A stretch of 64,000 bases of DNA from Chloroflexota bacterium (lineage in GTDB: Bacteria; Chloroflexota; Dehalococcoidia; JACPQD01). The stretch spans positions 1 through 64,000 of the forward strand of contig JACPQD010000068.1 of assembly GCA_016190665.1 (NCBI GenBank). Direction: 5' to 3'. Within the stretch, counting starts at the first letter, position 1, and every line of letters begins with the position of its first letter. The translations under genes were made by a program, and so were the position numbers. Below, piece after piece: positions 54,135 to 63,272 of this stretch. The notes beneath the pieces were generated by a model. It was not told the origin of the DNA. It ran no database searches and saw only the letters and a list, made by a program, of their open reading frames with translations.

Positions 54135-55220
54135 TCACAGTCGGTAGTCATCTACGAGACGTTGAGACAGCTCCTGGAGAACGGCGAACGCCCCCTCCAC
54201 CAGCTCTTCTTCAGTGCTCGAAATGGGGCAAGCGCCCGGCCGCTCCCCACTTTCGCCTGCCGCGCCCACCCTGCCCACGTTCTTGAGACAGCAGCGCGCC
54301 GGAGCGATCAGGGCTTGACGGGCAATCTGCACCGGCGCAACTCCTGTCTCCTGTGAGACCACCGCCCAATAACCTTCGAGGCGCGAGGCGAGCGTCTCCA
54401 CTGTCTCAATGCCCAGACTGGCGGAGTCTGTAGGGACGATGCCCCAACAGATGACGCCTCCCTGCTTCAAGAAATCGGCCACGGAGCTGGCGTATGCCTT
54501 GGCCATGAACTGCATCTGGTAGGCATCGAAGGATAGGATGCGGGTGCCCAACTCCAGAAGATAGGCCAGGTTTACGTTGGCGCAGAGGTGGAGAGATGGT
54601 GGGCCCTCCAGACCTTCCAGAAACTCCCAGTATTCCTTTCTGGCTTGCACGTCGTCGTAGCCTGATAGGCCGCTGAAGACCCACCCCAGGCCAGGCTCAT
54701 CCGCCCAGACGAAGGCGTTGCCATTCCTGGCTCTCAGCTGGCGGCACTGGGCGTTCATCTTTCGCTGGATGAAATCGAAGAGGAGGGTCTTGACGCTCTC
54801 ATCGTAGATGATGGGCCTGAGGTTCTCGTCCACGACCCTAAAGCCGAAGCTGACCGGGCCGGTAATCTGACCTCTGATGGCGGTGCAGGCGTTCAGCTCC
54901 CGGGAGAGGAAGGCTTCGTAAACCGAGGAGTCCTCCGGGCTTAGCTCAAAGAAGGCAGGATCGGTCGTCCGCTCCGAGTAGGCGGCCAGCTCCTCCTGGA
55001 ACTTGCCGGAGTCGAAACTGACCCGCTTCGCCTCTACATCAATGGCGATCCCGGGAAAGCCCCGCGCCGTCTGGGCGTACATGTCCTCGTGGAAGCTGAC
55101 GTTGGGGAGCTGCGGCCAGAAGGGGATGTCCAAACTGAGGGCCAGGTCCAGGGCTTTTTGAACATCTTTGTGGGGCATTATCCCCATGGCCGTGGTCTTG
55201 CAGTTAGCCTCGAAAAGCAA
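54135..55220 (-). CDS. UROD/MetE-like (cobalamin-independent methionine synthase-like) protein
   Basis: TAIRGQITGPVSFGF, WADEPGLGW, LHLCANVN. Confidence 0.75.
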   Translation of the reverse strand: MLFEANCKTTAMGIMPHKDVQKALDLALSLDIPFWPQLPNVSFHEDMYAQTARGFPGIAIDVEAKRVSFDSGKFQEELAAYSERTTDPAFFELSPEDSSVYEAFLSRELNACTAIRGQITGPVSFGFRVVDENLRPIIYDESVKTLLFDFIQRKMNAQCRQLRARNGNAFVWADEPGLGWVFSGLSGYDDVQARKEYWEFLEGLEGPPSLHLCANVNLAYLLELGTRILSFDAYQMQFMAKAYASSVADFLKQGGVICWGIVPTDSASLGIETVETLASRLEGYWAVVSQETGVAPVQIARQALIAPARCCLKNVGRVGAAGESGERPGACPISSTEEELVEGAFAVLQELSQRLVDDYRL

Positions 55221-55221
55221 T

Positions 55222-56436
55222 CTACTCTCCGGAGACTAGCTGGGGGTTACCTTTGATGCGCCGGGCGAGAGTCTGGCCCAACTGCGCCGCTCTTTCGATG
55301 TCCTTCTCGTGAGGCGGCCCCGTGATGTCCAGGATATCAACGACCTCGAATCTGAGGGCCTCCAGGGCGCCCTTGGCCTGGGAGCCGGCGCCACCCCCCC
55401 ATCCGTAGGAGCCAACGAAGGCCGCAAGCTTCAGACGGGGACGAAGGGCCTTGACCAGCGTCAACCCGCTGGCGGCCACAGGATGCAAACCGCCCAGCAG
55501 AGTTGGCGATCCGAGGACGATGGCGCTGGCATCCACCAGGTCTCTGGAAATCTGGGATACGTTTAGCACCAACAGATCGTAGGGAACGGCCTCGATGTCC
55601 TCGGATGACAGGCTATCAGCCACCGCGTCTATTAGCTTGCGCGTGCTGTCGAACATGGTAACGTAGGGGAGCACCGCCTTCTTCTTCAATGGACCGCGAA
55701 TCCAGTCCTCGTAGGCGCGCAGTATCTCCGCCGGATCGCGGTGAACCGGGCCATGGCTGGGCGCGATCACCGCGGGGTTGACGGCCCTGGCCTTGTCCAG
55801 GCCCGCCGCGGCCATCTTGGTGTAGGGCATCATGATCTCGGCGAAGTAAGTCTTCGCTTCGGGAAGGACGATAGGGCCCACCTCGTCGGCAAAGAGCCGG
55901 TCCGAGGCGACGTGAGCACCAAAGAAATCGCAGGTAAAGAGCACCCTGTCCTCAACGGCGAAGGTGAACATGGTCTCCGGCCAATGAAGCCAGGGAGCCT
56001 CGATGAACTGAAGGGTCTTGCCCCCCAGGTCTATCGTATCGCCCGTCTTGACGGCGAGACATCTATCCTCCGGGACGCCGTGAAAGAGGCCGGCCATCTC
56101 GACGCCTTTCTTCGTGGCGATCAGCCTGGCGTTTGGCGCTGACGCCAGGACCCCAGGCATGCAGCCACCGTGGTCGGGCTCGGCGTGGTTCATTACCAGG
56201 TAGTCCAGCGTCTCCATGTTAGCCACCCCAGCTATCTTGGCCCGGTACTCTTGCTCAAAGGGGCTGTAACCGGTATCGATGAGGGCCAGTTTCTCGTTGC
56301 CCTTCACGAGGTAGGAATTGTATGAAGTGCCGTAGGGCAGGGGAATGAGGGCATCGAATACCCGGCGCTGGAAATCCTCAATTCCCACCCAGGTAATCCC
56401 GGAGGCGAGCTCCACTGCCTTAGGGGGTATGGCCAT
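55222..56436 (-). CDS. FprA-type flavodiiron protein
   Basis: YLVMNHAEPDHGGCMPG metallo-beta-lactamase domain + C-terminal flavodoxin domain GSYGWGGGAGSQAKGAL. Confidence 0.92.
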   Translation of the reverse strand: MAIPPKAVELASGITWVGIEDFQRRVFDALIPLPYGTSYNSYLVKGNEKLALIDTGYSPFEQEYRAKIAGVANMETLDYLVMNHAEPDHGGCMPGVLASAPNARLIATKKGVEMAGLFHGVPEDRCLAVKTGDTIDLGGKTLQFIEAPWLHWPETMFTFAVEDRVLFTCDFFGAHVASDRLFADEVGPIVLPEAKTYFAEIMMPYTKMAAAGLDKARAVNPAVIAPSHGPVHRDPAEILRAYEDWIRGPLKKKAVLPYVTMFDSTRKLIDAVADSLSSEDIEAVPYDLLVLNVSQISRDLVDASAIVLGSPTLLGGLHPVAASGLTLVKALRPRLKLAAFVGSYGWGGGAGSQAKGALEALRFEVVDILDITGPPHEKDIERAAQLGQTLARRIKGNPQLVSGE

Positions 56437-56814
56437 CTATCTCGACCTCCTATTTGGTCTCACCATCAATTCGTCAATGAGCTCTTGCAGCACCAAGGCA
56501 TTGTTATGGTCGGTGTCCCTGGCGCCGTACACAAGAGTCACGTTATCCCTGGCCGCCATTTCGGCTATTCGCTGTAGCAAAGGGGTCTTATCAGAGCCAC
56601 ACAATTCCTCGAGGTACCGGCGCCGGAACTCGGGCCATTTCTGCGGATCGTGGCCGAACGAGCGGCGGAGGACGTCGCTGGGCGCCAGGTCTTTCAGCCA
56701 CTCCTTTATGCTGGCATCTTCGGACCGGATGCCCCTCGGCCAGAGCCGGTCGACGAGTATCCTTGTTCCATCCTCAGGCTGGCTTGGCTCGTAGACCCGT
56801 CTTATCTGCAGCAT
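56437..56814 (-). CDS. DUF488 family protein
   Basis: TRILVDRLWPRGIRSEDASIKEWLKDLAPSDVLRRSFGHDPQKWPEFRRRY. Confidence 0.9.
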   Translation of the reverse strand: MLQIRRVYEPSQPEDGTRILVDRLWPRGIRSEDASIKEWLKDLAPSDVLRRSFGHDPQKWPEFRRRYLEELCGSDKTPLLQRIAEMAARDNVTLVYGARDTDHNNALVLQELIDELMVRPNRRSR

Positions 56815-56994
56815 CAGGCCTCCAGCCGCAAAAAACGACAAACCACAAGGATGTTAATATTAAGTATACCATCCATGTGGCCTGTCTATTTACCTAGTTC
56901 GCTCGTGGGCCTTGCGGAATCTGCGCTACGAAAAGCGGCTGACCGAGAAGTACAGCCAGAGAAGCGCAGCCCTTCCTGTGGAAGCTCATTGGTC

Positions 56995-57735
56995 TTAAGC
57001 GCGGACCTTCACGTCGCCCCCAATGCCGATGACCACCTCTTCCAGGGGGATATCTTTTCCACTCAGGGCTATCGCCTGTCTCGCCATATAAGCCAACCCG
57101 GAGCAGCAGGGTACCTCCATATGCGCCACGGTGAGGCTCTTGACATCGGCCTGGCGCAGAATCTGTGTTAGCTTGGCAACGTGCGCCTGGAAGTCGTCCA
57201 GCTTGGGGCACGCTATCAGGAGGGCATGATCCCTGAGGAAGTGCTGGTGAAATCCAGCGTAGGCGAAGGGGACACAATGGGCGGCCAGAAGCACGTCAGC
57301 CCCCTGGAGAAAGGGCGCTGTGGGTGGTACCAGGGTAAGCTGGATCGGCCACTGGCTGAGCGCCGACTCCGACGCCGCGGACGTCTTGAGCGCCGCGCCG
57401 TCCCTCTTCTCAAACCGCCTCACCGCCGCCGAAGGGCAGCCGTGAGCGACGCTGTGAGCGAAGGCTGCGGAAGGACAAACGCCTGCGGCGACCCTAGGTT
57501 GGGCCAGGTGGCGCTCCACCGCCCCCTCGTCGAAGTCCTCGGCCTCCCTTTCGATGATGGTGATGGCGCCCTGGGGGCACTCGCCGAGACAGGCGCCAAG
57601 GCCATCGCAATACCTGTCCGCGATGAGCCTGGCCTTGCCGTCGATAATCTGTATCGCGCCTTCGGCGCACGAGGGGATGCAGGCCCCGCAGCCGTTGCAT
57701 TTCTCCTCGTCTATGGTCATTATCTTGCGGAGCAT
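56995..57735 (-). CDS. 4Fe-4S ferredoxin-type protein
   Basis: CNGCGACIPSCAEGAI and CDGLGACLGECPQGAI; called ORF extends to 57867. Confidence 0.85.
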   Translation of the reverse strand: MLRKIMTIDEEKCNGCGACIPSCAEGAIQIIDGKARLIADRYCDGLGACLGECPQGAITIIEREAEDFDEGAVERHLAQPRVAAGVCPSAAFAHSVAHGCPSAAVRRFEKRDGAALKTSAASESALSQWPIQLTLVPPTAPFLQGADVLLAAHCVPFAYAGFHQHFLRDHALLIACPKLDDFQAHVAKLTQILRQADVKSLTVAHMEVPCCSGLAYMARQAIALSGKDIPLEEVVIGIGGDVKVRA

Positions 57736-57884
57736 TCTGGTTGTCAATTCACACCTCTCTGAAAACCGATTGGGATAAAGTCGACCAACTTTCTCCCCAC
57801 TGAGTAGATAATAGAGCAGAATGTGAAAGGCTTCCATGATCTGGATCATATTAAGAGGCGCGATCACCAGCAGGGTGGAAGTCT

Positions 57885-58565
57885 CTATTCTCGCGGCGGG
57901 CCTTCGCTCAGCAGGCTCAGTTTCGATTGATCGAGGATGACGATCTTCCCTCGGGCGGAACGAATTACGCCCCCTTGTTTCAGTCGGGCCATGAGCCGGA
58001 TCGCTGTCTCGGCGGTGGTGCCGGACATATCGGCTATCTCCTGTCTCGTGAAAGGCAGCGTGGGACCTAGCTTCGATGACAGCCGCAACAGTGTCCGCGC
58101 GAGGCGTTGCTCGACGCGCTCGCCCGCCAGGTCCATCAGGCGCGCGTGGGCATCGCGGAGACGGCCCGCCAGGACGCCAATGATTCTCAGCGCCACCTCG
58201 GGTCGCGCGGCCAGGAAGGACAGGAAATCCTCCCGCCTCATCGCCAACACCGTGGTATCCTCCTGCGCCTGGGCCGAGGCGGGATAAGCCTTGTTTTCGA
58301 AGACGGCCACCTCACCGATTATCTCGCCCCGGCCGAAGAAGGCTAAGATGACCTCCTTCCCCAACGAGGACTGCTTAACGACCTTGACCTTGCCCGCTGA
58401 GACCACATAGAACCAGTCGGGCGGGTCGCCTTCCCAGAAAATGAACTCGCCGGGGGGCGCCTTGCGCTCGACGGCGAGGCCGGTCAACTCGACCAGCTCT
58501 GCGTCGCTCAGGCCAGAAAAGATGAGAGATTGCCTTAATACCGTGGCCTTTGCGTAATTTGACAA
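57885..58565 (-). CDS. Crp/Fnr family transcriptional regulator
   Basis: cNMP-binding domain plus LPFTRQEIADMSGTTAETAIRLMARLKQGGVI HTH. Confidence 0.93.
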   Translation of the reverse strand: MSNYAKATVLRQSLIFSGLSDAELVELTGLAVERKAPPGEFIFWEGDPPDWFYVVSAGKVKVVKQSSLGKEVILAFFGRGEIIGEVAVFENKAYPASAQAQEDTTVLAMRREDFLSFLAARPEVALRIIGVLAGRLRDAHARLMDLAGERVEQRLARTLLRLSSKLGPTLPFTRQEIADMSGTTAETAIRLMARLKQGGVIRSARGKIVILDQSKLSLLSEGPPRE

Positions 58566-58680
58566 ATCGCCGCTCCGCCCGGACGGATCCGGTTTGAAGG
58601 AATTATATCATACCGTGCTTCGACAGGCGGCGGGACGCTGGCGGACACATGGAAGGGCATAGCTTCATGTCCTTCAAAGC

Positions 58681-58816
58681 GGTTACCGCAGAGACACAGA
58701 GAGCAAAGAGATAGAAATCAATAAGCTCACCGAGCAAGTCCCCGGAGCAGCTGGGCATCAAACGCATCGTCGACGGTCTCCGAGAGGACCAACCGGACTC
58801 TCCGCCTCTGCGGTGG
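58681..58816. repeat. ACCGCAGAGACACAGAGAG...CTCTCCGCCTCTGCGGT word-type inverted repeat
   Basis: Right arm closely matches 2155-2195. Confidence 0.75.
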
Positions 58817-58995
58817 AAAGAAGGGGCCTATGTCCTCGAAAGGCGGTCCTCCGCAGGTTCCGGCGCAGCAGTGCAGAAGACGCATGTTGACATAACACTC
58901 ATATTGACAGGAGAAGGGCCAGGGGTTAGCATGTCAGAGGGTCGGTTAGAGGCGGGGAGCCCAGCGGCGACAAAGCTGGAGGAAAGGAGCAGACA

Positions 58996-60354
58996 ATGAC
59001 GCTGAGACGCGTCCTTGGCATGGCCGGCGTGATAGCTCTTGTGCTTGCTATGGCGCCGGGGGCGGCTCTGGCCCAGGAGGGGCCGCCTGATTGGACTGAG
59101 TTCGGATTCGCTAAGGTTATCGGAACGCGTAAGATCGATCCGGCGCGGCCGCAGGCCCTGCGCGTCGGGCCTTACGCTATCACCATTCCGGCCGGGGCCT
59201 TTCGGAGGCCGGTCCGTTTCGAGGTGCTCGCCGGCGTGCCTCAGGATTTCGCCGCCGGGGCGCCAAAAGGGGAGACGCCGCTGCTGGCCTTCGCCTTCCG
59301 CGTCACGGACGAGGAGACGGGCAGGCTTGTGGCGCGCTTCGCGAAACGTATTGCCCTCATTGCTGATCACAACCGCATATCGCGGGACAGCAAGTTCCAT
59401 AACATTATGATCGATGGTTCGTATCGCGTGAACCCGGCCGGGCTTCGGGCGCGACCCGGGCAGTTGCGGCATCCCATCGCCGGGGCTGGGGCGTGGGTCA
59501 TAACCGTCCCCACGCCCGGATTCGCCTCCTGGCCGTACGTGGAGCCGGTACTGAGGATCTTGCAGCGGGGCAGGGTGGCCACGTTCGTCACGTGGTTACA
59601 GAACAACAGTTCTGAGAACCTCACGCAGGTTGACATAAGACTAAGGATACCGGAGGGCGCCATAGTCATCAAGACCTGGGCGGGCGATCCGGAGAGCAAC
59701 CGCGCCGCCAGCGACGGGACGTCCGTGGGCTGGATCAACACCTCCGTGCCCGCGGGCGGGCTCCAGGGCCCCTTTGTGATGCAGGTGAATACCGGAGGCA
59801 AAGCGGTGAGCACCAGCGCATGGATCCGATTCAAGGCCGGGACCTTCGGCGGCGAGGCCGTCTCGGAGACTGTTCGCAGCCGCGGCGCTGTGAGGCCGGG
59901 CGCTCGTCTGACGGCAGAGGCGCTCAGGAACGCGGAGTACCCCTCGGAGTTCACCAGGAGCCGCCGGGCGCGCCTCGTCGAAGGCGCCTACGAGGAGACC
60001 ATCGTGCCGGGCGCCGCCAGCAAGATCCGTGTCAGGCTCAGCGACTGGGTTGCCTCCGGGGACCTGGACCGCGATCGACTGGCCGATGCGGCCGTAGTTC
60101 TCGCGACCGACCCCGGCGGCAGTGGAACCTTCTATCACCTCATAGCGGTTCTTAATCGCAGGGGCGCTCCGGAACCTGCGGCCTCGGTGCTTCTCGGCGA
60201 CCGAGTGCAGATCAGGTCGGTCTCCATCGCGTCGCGGATGATTGTGGTGAACATGGTGACGCAAGGTCCCGGCGACCCCATGGCGCAGCCGACGCTGGAG
60301 GTAACGCGAAGATACCGGCTGGAAGGGAACGAGCTCAAGCTGGTCTCGATGTAG
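58996..60354 (+). CDS. Secreted protein of unknown function
   Basis: Signal peptide VIALVLAMAPGAALAQ; C-terminal FG-GAP-like SGDLDRDRLADAAVVLATDPGGSGTFYHLIAV. Confidence 0.75.
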   Translation: MTLRRVLGMAGVIALVLAMAPGAALAQEGPPDWTEFGFAKVIGTRKIDPARPQALRVGPYAITIPAGAFRRPVRFEVLAGVPQDFAAGAPKGETPLLAFAFRVTDEETGRLVARFAKRIALIADHNRISRDSKFHNIMIDGSYRVNPAGLRARPGQLRHPIAGAGAWVITVPTPGFASWPYVEPVLRILQRGRVATFVTWLQNNSSENLTQVDIRLRIPEGAIVIKTWAGDPESNRAASDGTSVGWINTSVPAGGLQGPFVMQVNTGGKAVSTSAWIRFKAGTFGGEAVSETVRSRGAVRPGARLTAEALRNAEYPSEFTRSRRARLVEGAYEETIVPGAASKIRVRLSDWVASGDLDRDRLADAAVVLATDPGGSGTFYHLIAVLNRRGAPEPAASVLLGDRVQIRSVSIASRMIVVNMVTQGPGDPMAQPTLEVTRRYRLEGNELKLVSM

Positions 60355-60518
60355 TTATGTCACGTTGACTGAGCCCGTTCTGCTTATTTGTCATAACATT
60401 TATTGTGCGAAGTTAAGGATGGACGGCGTCAGAGGCGCCCGGCCCACTCGGACTGGACTTGAGCTTGGACGGCGCTGAAAGCGTGACCGCTGAGGGCTGA
60501 TAGCTGACTGCTCCGCCA

Positions 60519-61619
60519 TCACACATTGAACAGGATGGTTATCACATCGCCATCCTTGACCTCGTAGGTCTTGCCTTCGAGACGCAACAGGCCTCGCTTG
60601 CGGGCCTCCGCCATGCTGCCGCACTTCATCATGTCCTCGTAGCTCACCACTTCCGCCCTGATGAATCCCTTCTCCAGGTCGGAATGGATCTTGCCCGCTG
60701 CCTTGAGCGCCGTGGTACCCTCCCGGATAGCCCAGGCGCGGTTCTCGTCCGGCCCCACCGTGAGGAAGGTTATGAGGCCGAGAAGCTCGTAGGAACCGCG
60801 AATCATCCGGTCCAGGCTTGACTCGCCGCTCAGCCCCAGGGCGGCGCGGAACTCGGCAGCCTCCTTCTCGTCCATTTGCGCCAGGTCCTCCTCTATCTTG
60901 CCGCACAGGACGCCCACCCGGCAGAGTGGCCTCTCGTGGCGCCGACGGGCCGCCTCCTCTATGGACGGCGCTTCCGCAAGCTGCGCTTCGCCTATGTTTA
61001 TCAGCAGGAAGAGCGGCTTCGCCGTCAGGAACTGGTAGTTTTCGACGGCCTTAGCCTCGTCAGCTTCCAGGGTCTGCTCGCGGATCGGCTTTTCCTTCTC
61101 CAGCCCATCCTTGATCCTGGCCAGGAGTCTCTGCTCCCAGAGCGCCGCCTCCCTATCCGACGCCTTGCCGCTCTTCAAAGAGTCCTGAAGTCGCTGAAGA
61201 CGCTTCTCGATGATGGCCATATCGGAGAAGGCCAGCTCCAGATTGACCGTGGCGATATCCCGGTCCGGGTCGATGGAGCCTTCGATATGAGGGACATTCT
61301 CGCCGGGGAAGGCCCGGACAACGTGGATGAGGGCATCCACCTTGGAAAGCTCAGTGAGGAACTGGCCGGCTATCCCCTCGCTCTTGCCAAACCCGGCGGC
61401 GGCGCCGGCGACATCGATGTACTTCACCTCGGCCGGGACGAGCCGCTTGGGCTTGAAAATCGCGGCGAGTGCCTGGAGACGAGGATCAGGGACCTTCACG
61501 ACCCCGATGTTCGGCGCTCCGCCCGCGGCATAGGCCGCCGTCTCGGCCTGGCTCCGGGTGAGGGCGTTGAAGACAGTCGTCTTGCCGCTCTTCGGCAGAC
61601 CTATGATGCCGAGTTCCAT
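60519..61619 (-). CDS. ychF: YchF/OLA1 family GTPase-like ATPase
   Basis: MELGIIGLPKSGKTTVFNALT; C-terminal TGS-like domain. Confidence 0.95.
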   Translation of the reverse strand: MELGIIGLPKSGKTTVFNALTRSQAETAAYAAGGAPNIGVVKVPDPRLQALAAIFKPKRLVPAEVKYIDVAGAAAGFGKSEGIAGQFLTELSKVDALIHVVRAFPGENVPHIEGSIDPDRDIATVNLELAFSDMAIIEKRLQRLQDSLKSGKASDREAALWEQRLLARIKDGLEKEKPIREQTLEADEAKAVENYQFLTAKPLFLLINIGEAQLAEAPSIEEAARRRHERPLCRVGVLCGKIEEDLAQMDEKEAAEFRAALGLSGESSLDRMIRGSYELLGLITFLTVGPDENRAWAIREGTTALKAAGKIHSDLEKGFIRAEVVSYEDMMKCGSMAEARKRGLLRLEGKTYEVKDGDVITILFNV

Positions 61620-61701
61620 CGCACCTTTCTCTTGCCTGGACGCCCATACAGATTACTCTCAGGATCACGTTGTGCTAAAATGGTGAGAGCCATGTCGCCA
61701 G

Positions 61702-62031
61702 CTATCGCACCGTCGTCCGCCCGAAACCTGCCAGATGTTCCTGTTTCACCTGCTTCGGGCAGAGGTAGATGAAAAGCCTCAATCCCAGGAGCACGATGGC
61801 CAGGTCATCCACCTGCCCCAGCAGGGGCACGAAGTCAGGCATGAGATCAAAGGGGAGGACCAGGTAGACAAGGGCCAGGGGCGGTATGATCTTGACAATC
61901 CCCGGCACCCGATCATCGCGCATGAGGCGCCAGGCTAGCCGAGCGTCCCTGGTGAGTTGAACGACAAATGAGATTACGTTGCCGAGGCTGGTTGGTCTCG
62001 CCACGCGCGGTCCTTTCTTAAGTGCCAACAT
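61702..62031 (-). CDS. DUF1232 (YkvA-type) membrane protein
   Basis: PPLALVYLVLPFDLMPDFVPLLGQVDDLAIVLLGLRLF. Confidence 0.9.
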   Translation of the reverse strand: MLALKKGPRVARPTSLGNVISFVVQLTRDARLAWRLMRDDRVPGIVKIIPPLALVYLVLPFDLMPDFVPLLGQVDDLAIVLLGLRLFIYLCPKQVKQEHLAGFGRTTVR

Positions 62032-62046
62032 TATACTCTAAGGACA

Positions 62047-62068
62047 GCCCTGAATCAAAGTTCAGGGC
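62047..62068. repeat. CCCTGAA-TTCAGGG palindromic repeat, copy 2
   Basis: GCCCTGAATCAAAGTTCAGGGC; matches reverse complement of 20471-20491. Confidence 0.7.
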
Positions 62069-62095
62069 AAGCCGATTATAAAGCCAGGTCCTGTT

Positions 62096-63115
62096 ATGTT
62101 CTACATTCTCTACGGTGATGACAGCTTCTCGATCCAGGGGAGATTGAGCGAAATAAGAGGCCGCCTCGGGCCGCCTGACGCTATCGTCAACAACACCTCC
62201 GTGTTCGACGGGCGGCGTGTATCTGTGGGCGAACTCACCAGCGCCTGCAATACAATGCCCTTCCTGGCCGAGAAGCGCCTGGTCGTGGTTGAGGGGTTGC
62301 TCTCCCGCTTCGAGCCGGCCCCAGGGCGCGGCGGACGCAAAGCCCCTGTTTCGGCGGAGGTCACGAAGGAGCTGACAGCATGGCTGCCTCTAGCGGACCG
62401 TGTCGCAGTCATGCCTCCCACCACAGCGCTGGTCCTCCTGGATGGCGCGCTGAGGGGAAGCAACAGGCTGCTCGCTGCGCTGAAATCCAAAGGCGAGGTG
62501 TGTCAGTTCCCCTTGCCCAAAGGGCCAGCCCTCCATGGCTGGATTCAGGAACGAGTGGCGAAGGGCGGCGGAACCATTTCACCCTCGGCGGTCCGACTGC
62601 TGGGCGACCTGGCGGGAGGCGACCTCTGGGCGCTGAGCAACGAGATTGATAAGCTGGCGCTTTACAGTGCGGGACGGACCATCGAAGACGGCGATGTCCG
62701 ATCGCTGGTCAGCAACGCTCAACAGGCCAACGTATTTGCCATGGTCGACGCCGTCGTCGCCCGCCGGCCCTCCGCAGCTATCTCGCACTTGCACCGGCTG
62801 ATGGACCAGGGGGCGGCCCCACCCTACATCTTGTCCATGATCACGCGGCAATACCGGATGCTGGCGCAGGCCAAGGAGCTGACCGCCCGGGCATCGTCGC
62901 CAGCAGAGATTGGGAGACAGTTGGGGCTCACCAATGACTTCGCCCTGCGCAAGACCCTGGAACAAGCCAGGGGCTATTCCCTGGCGCAGCTCGCCAGCAT
63001 CTACCAGAGGCTCCTGGAGACGGATGTCTCCATCAAGACCGGGCGCTGGGGAGGGGAGATCGCGCTGGATCTCCTTATTACGAACTTGTGCTCAACCCGG
63101 GGCGGCGCCACCTAG
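62096..63115 (+). CDS. holA: DNA polymerase III subunit delta
   Basis: FYILYGDDSFSIQGRLSEIR...ALSNEIDKLALYS...ILSMITRQYRMLAQAKEL. Confidence 0.92.
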   Translation: MFYILYGDDSFSIQGRLSEIRGRLGPPDAIVNNTSVFDGRRVSVGELTSACNTMPFLAEKRLVVVEGLLSRFEPAPGRGGRKAPVSAEVTKELTAWLPLADRVAVMPPTTALVLLDGALRGSNRLLAALKSKGEVCQFPLPKGPALHGWIQERVAKGGGTISPSAVRLLGDLAGGDLWALSNEIDKLALYSAGRTIEDGDVRSLVSNAQQANVFAMVDAVVARRPSAAISHLHRLMDQGAAPPYILSMITRQYRMLAQAKELTARASSPAEIGRQLGLTNDFALRKTLEQARGYSLAQLASIYQRLLETDVSIKTGRWGGEIALDLLITNLCSTRGGAT

Positions 63116-63272
63116 TGGCGTGTAACACTAATATCGGACAAGGGTATTTCAGCCGTAGGGAGGGTGGAGCCCTGACGAAATCGCGGGACAACCCACTGTC
63201 ACGTGCCGCGTTCTTTCTGATGGGTCACGCTTGGCTCCACCCGCCGTACGCATGAATCGATGTTACGTTGTA

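Noticed and set aside
63140-63245. Possible structured RNA or ribozyme (GGGTGGAGCC...GGCTCCACCC arms with CTGACGAAA)
   Set aside because: Long-range 10-bp stem only; core does not match the hammerhead CUGAUGA motif or a riboswitch I can recognise
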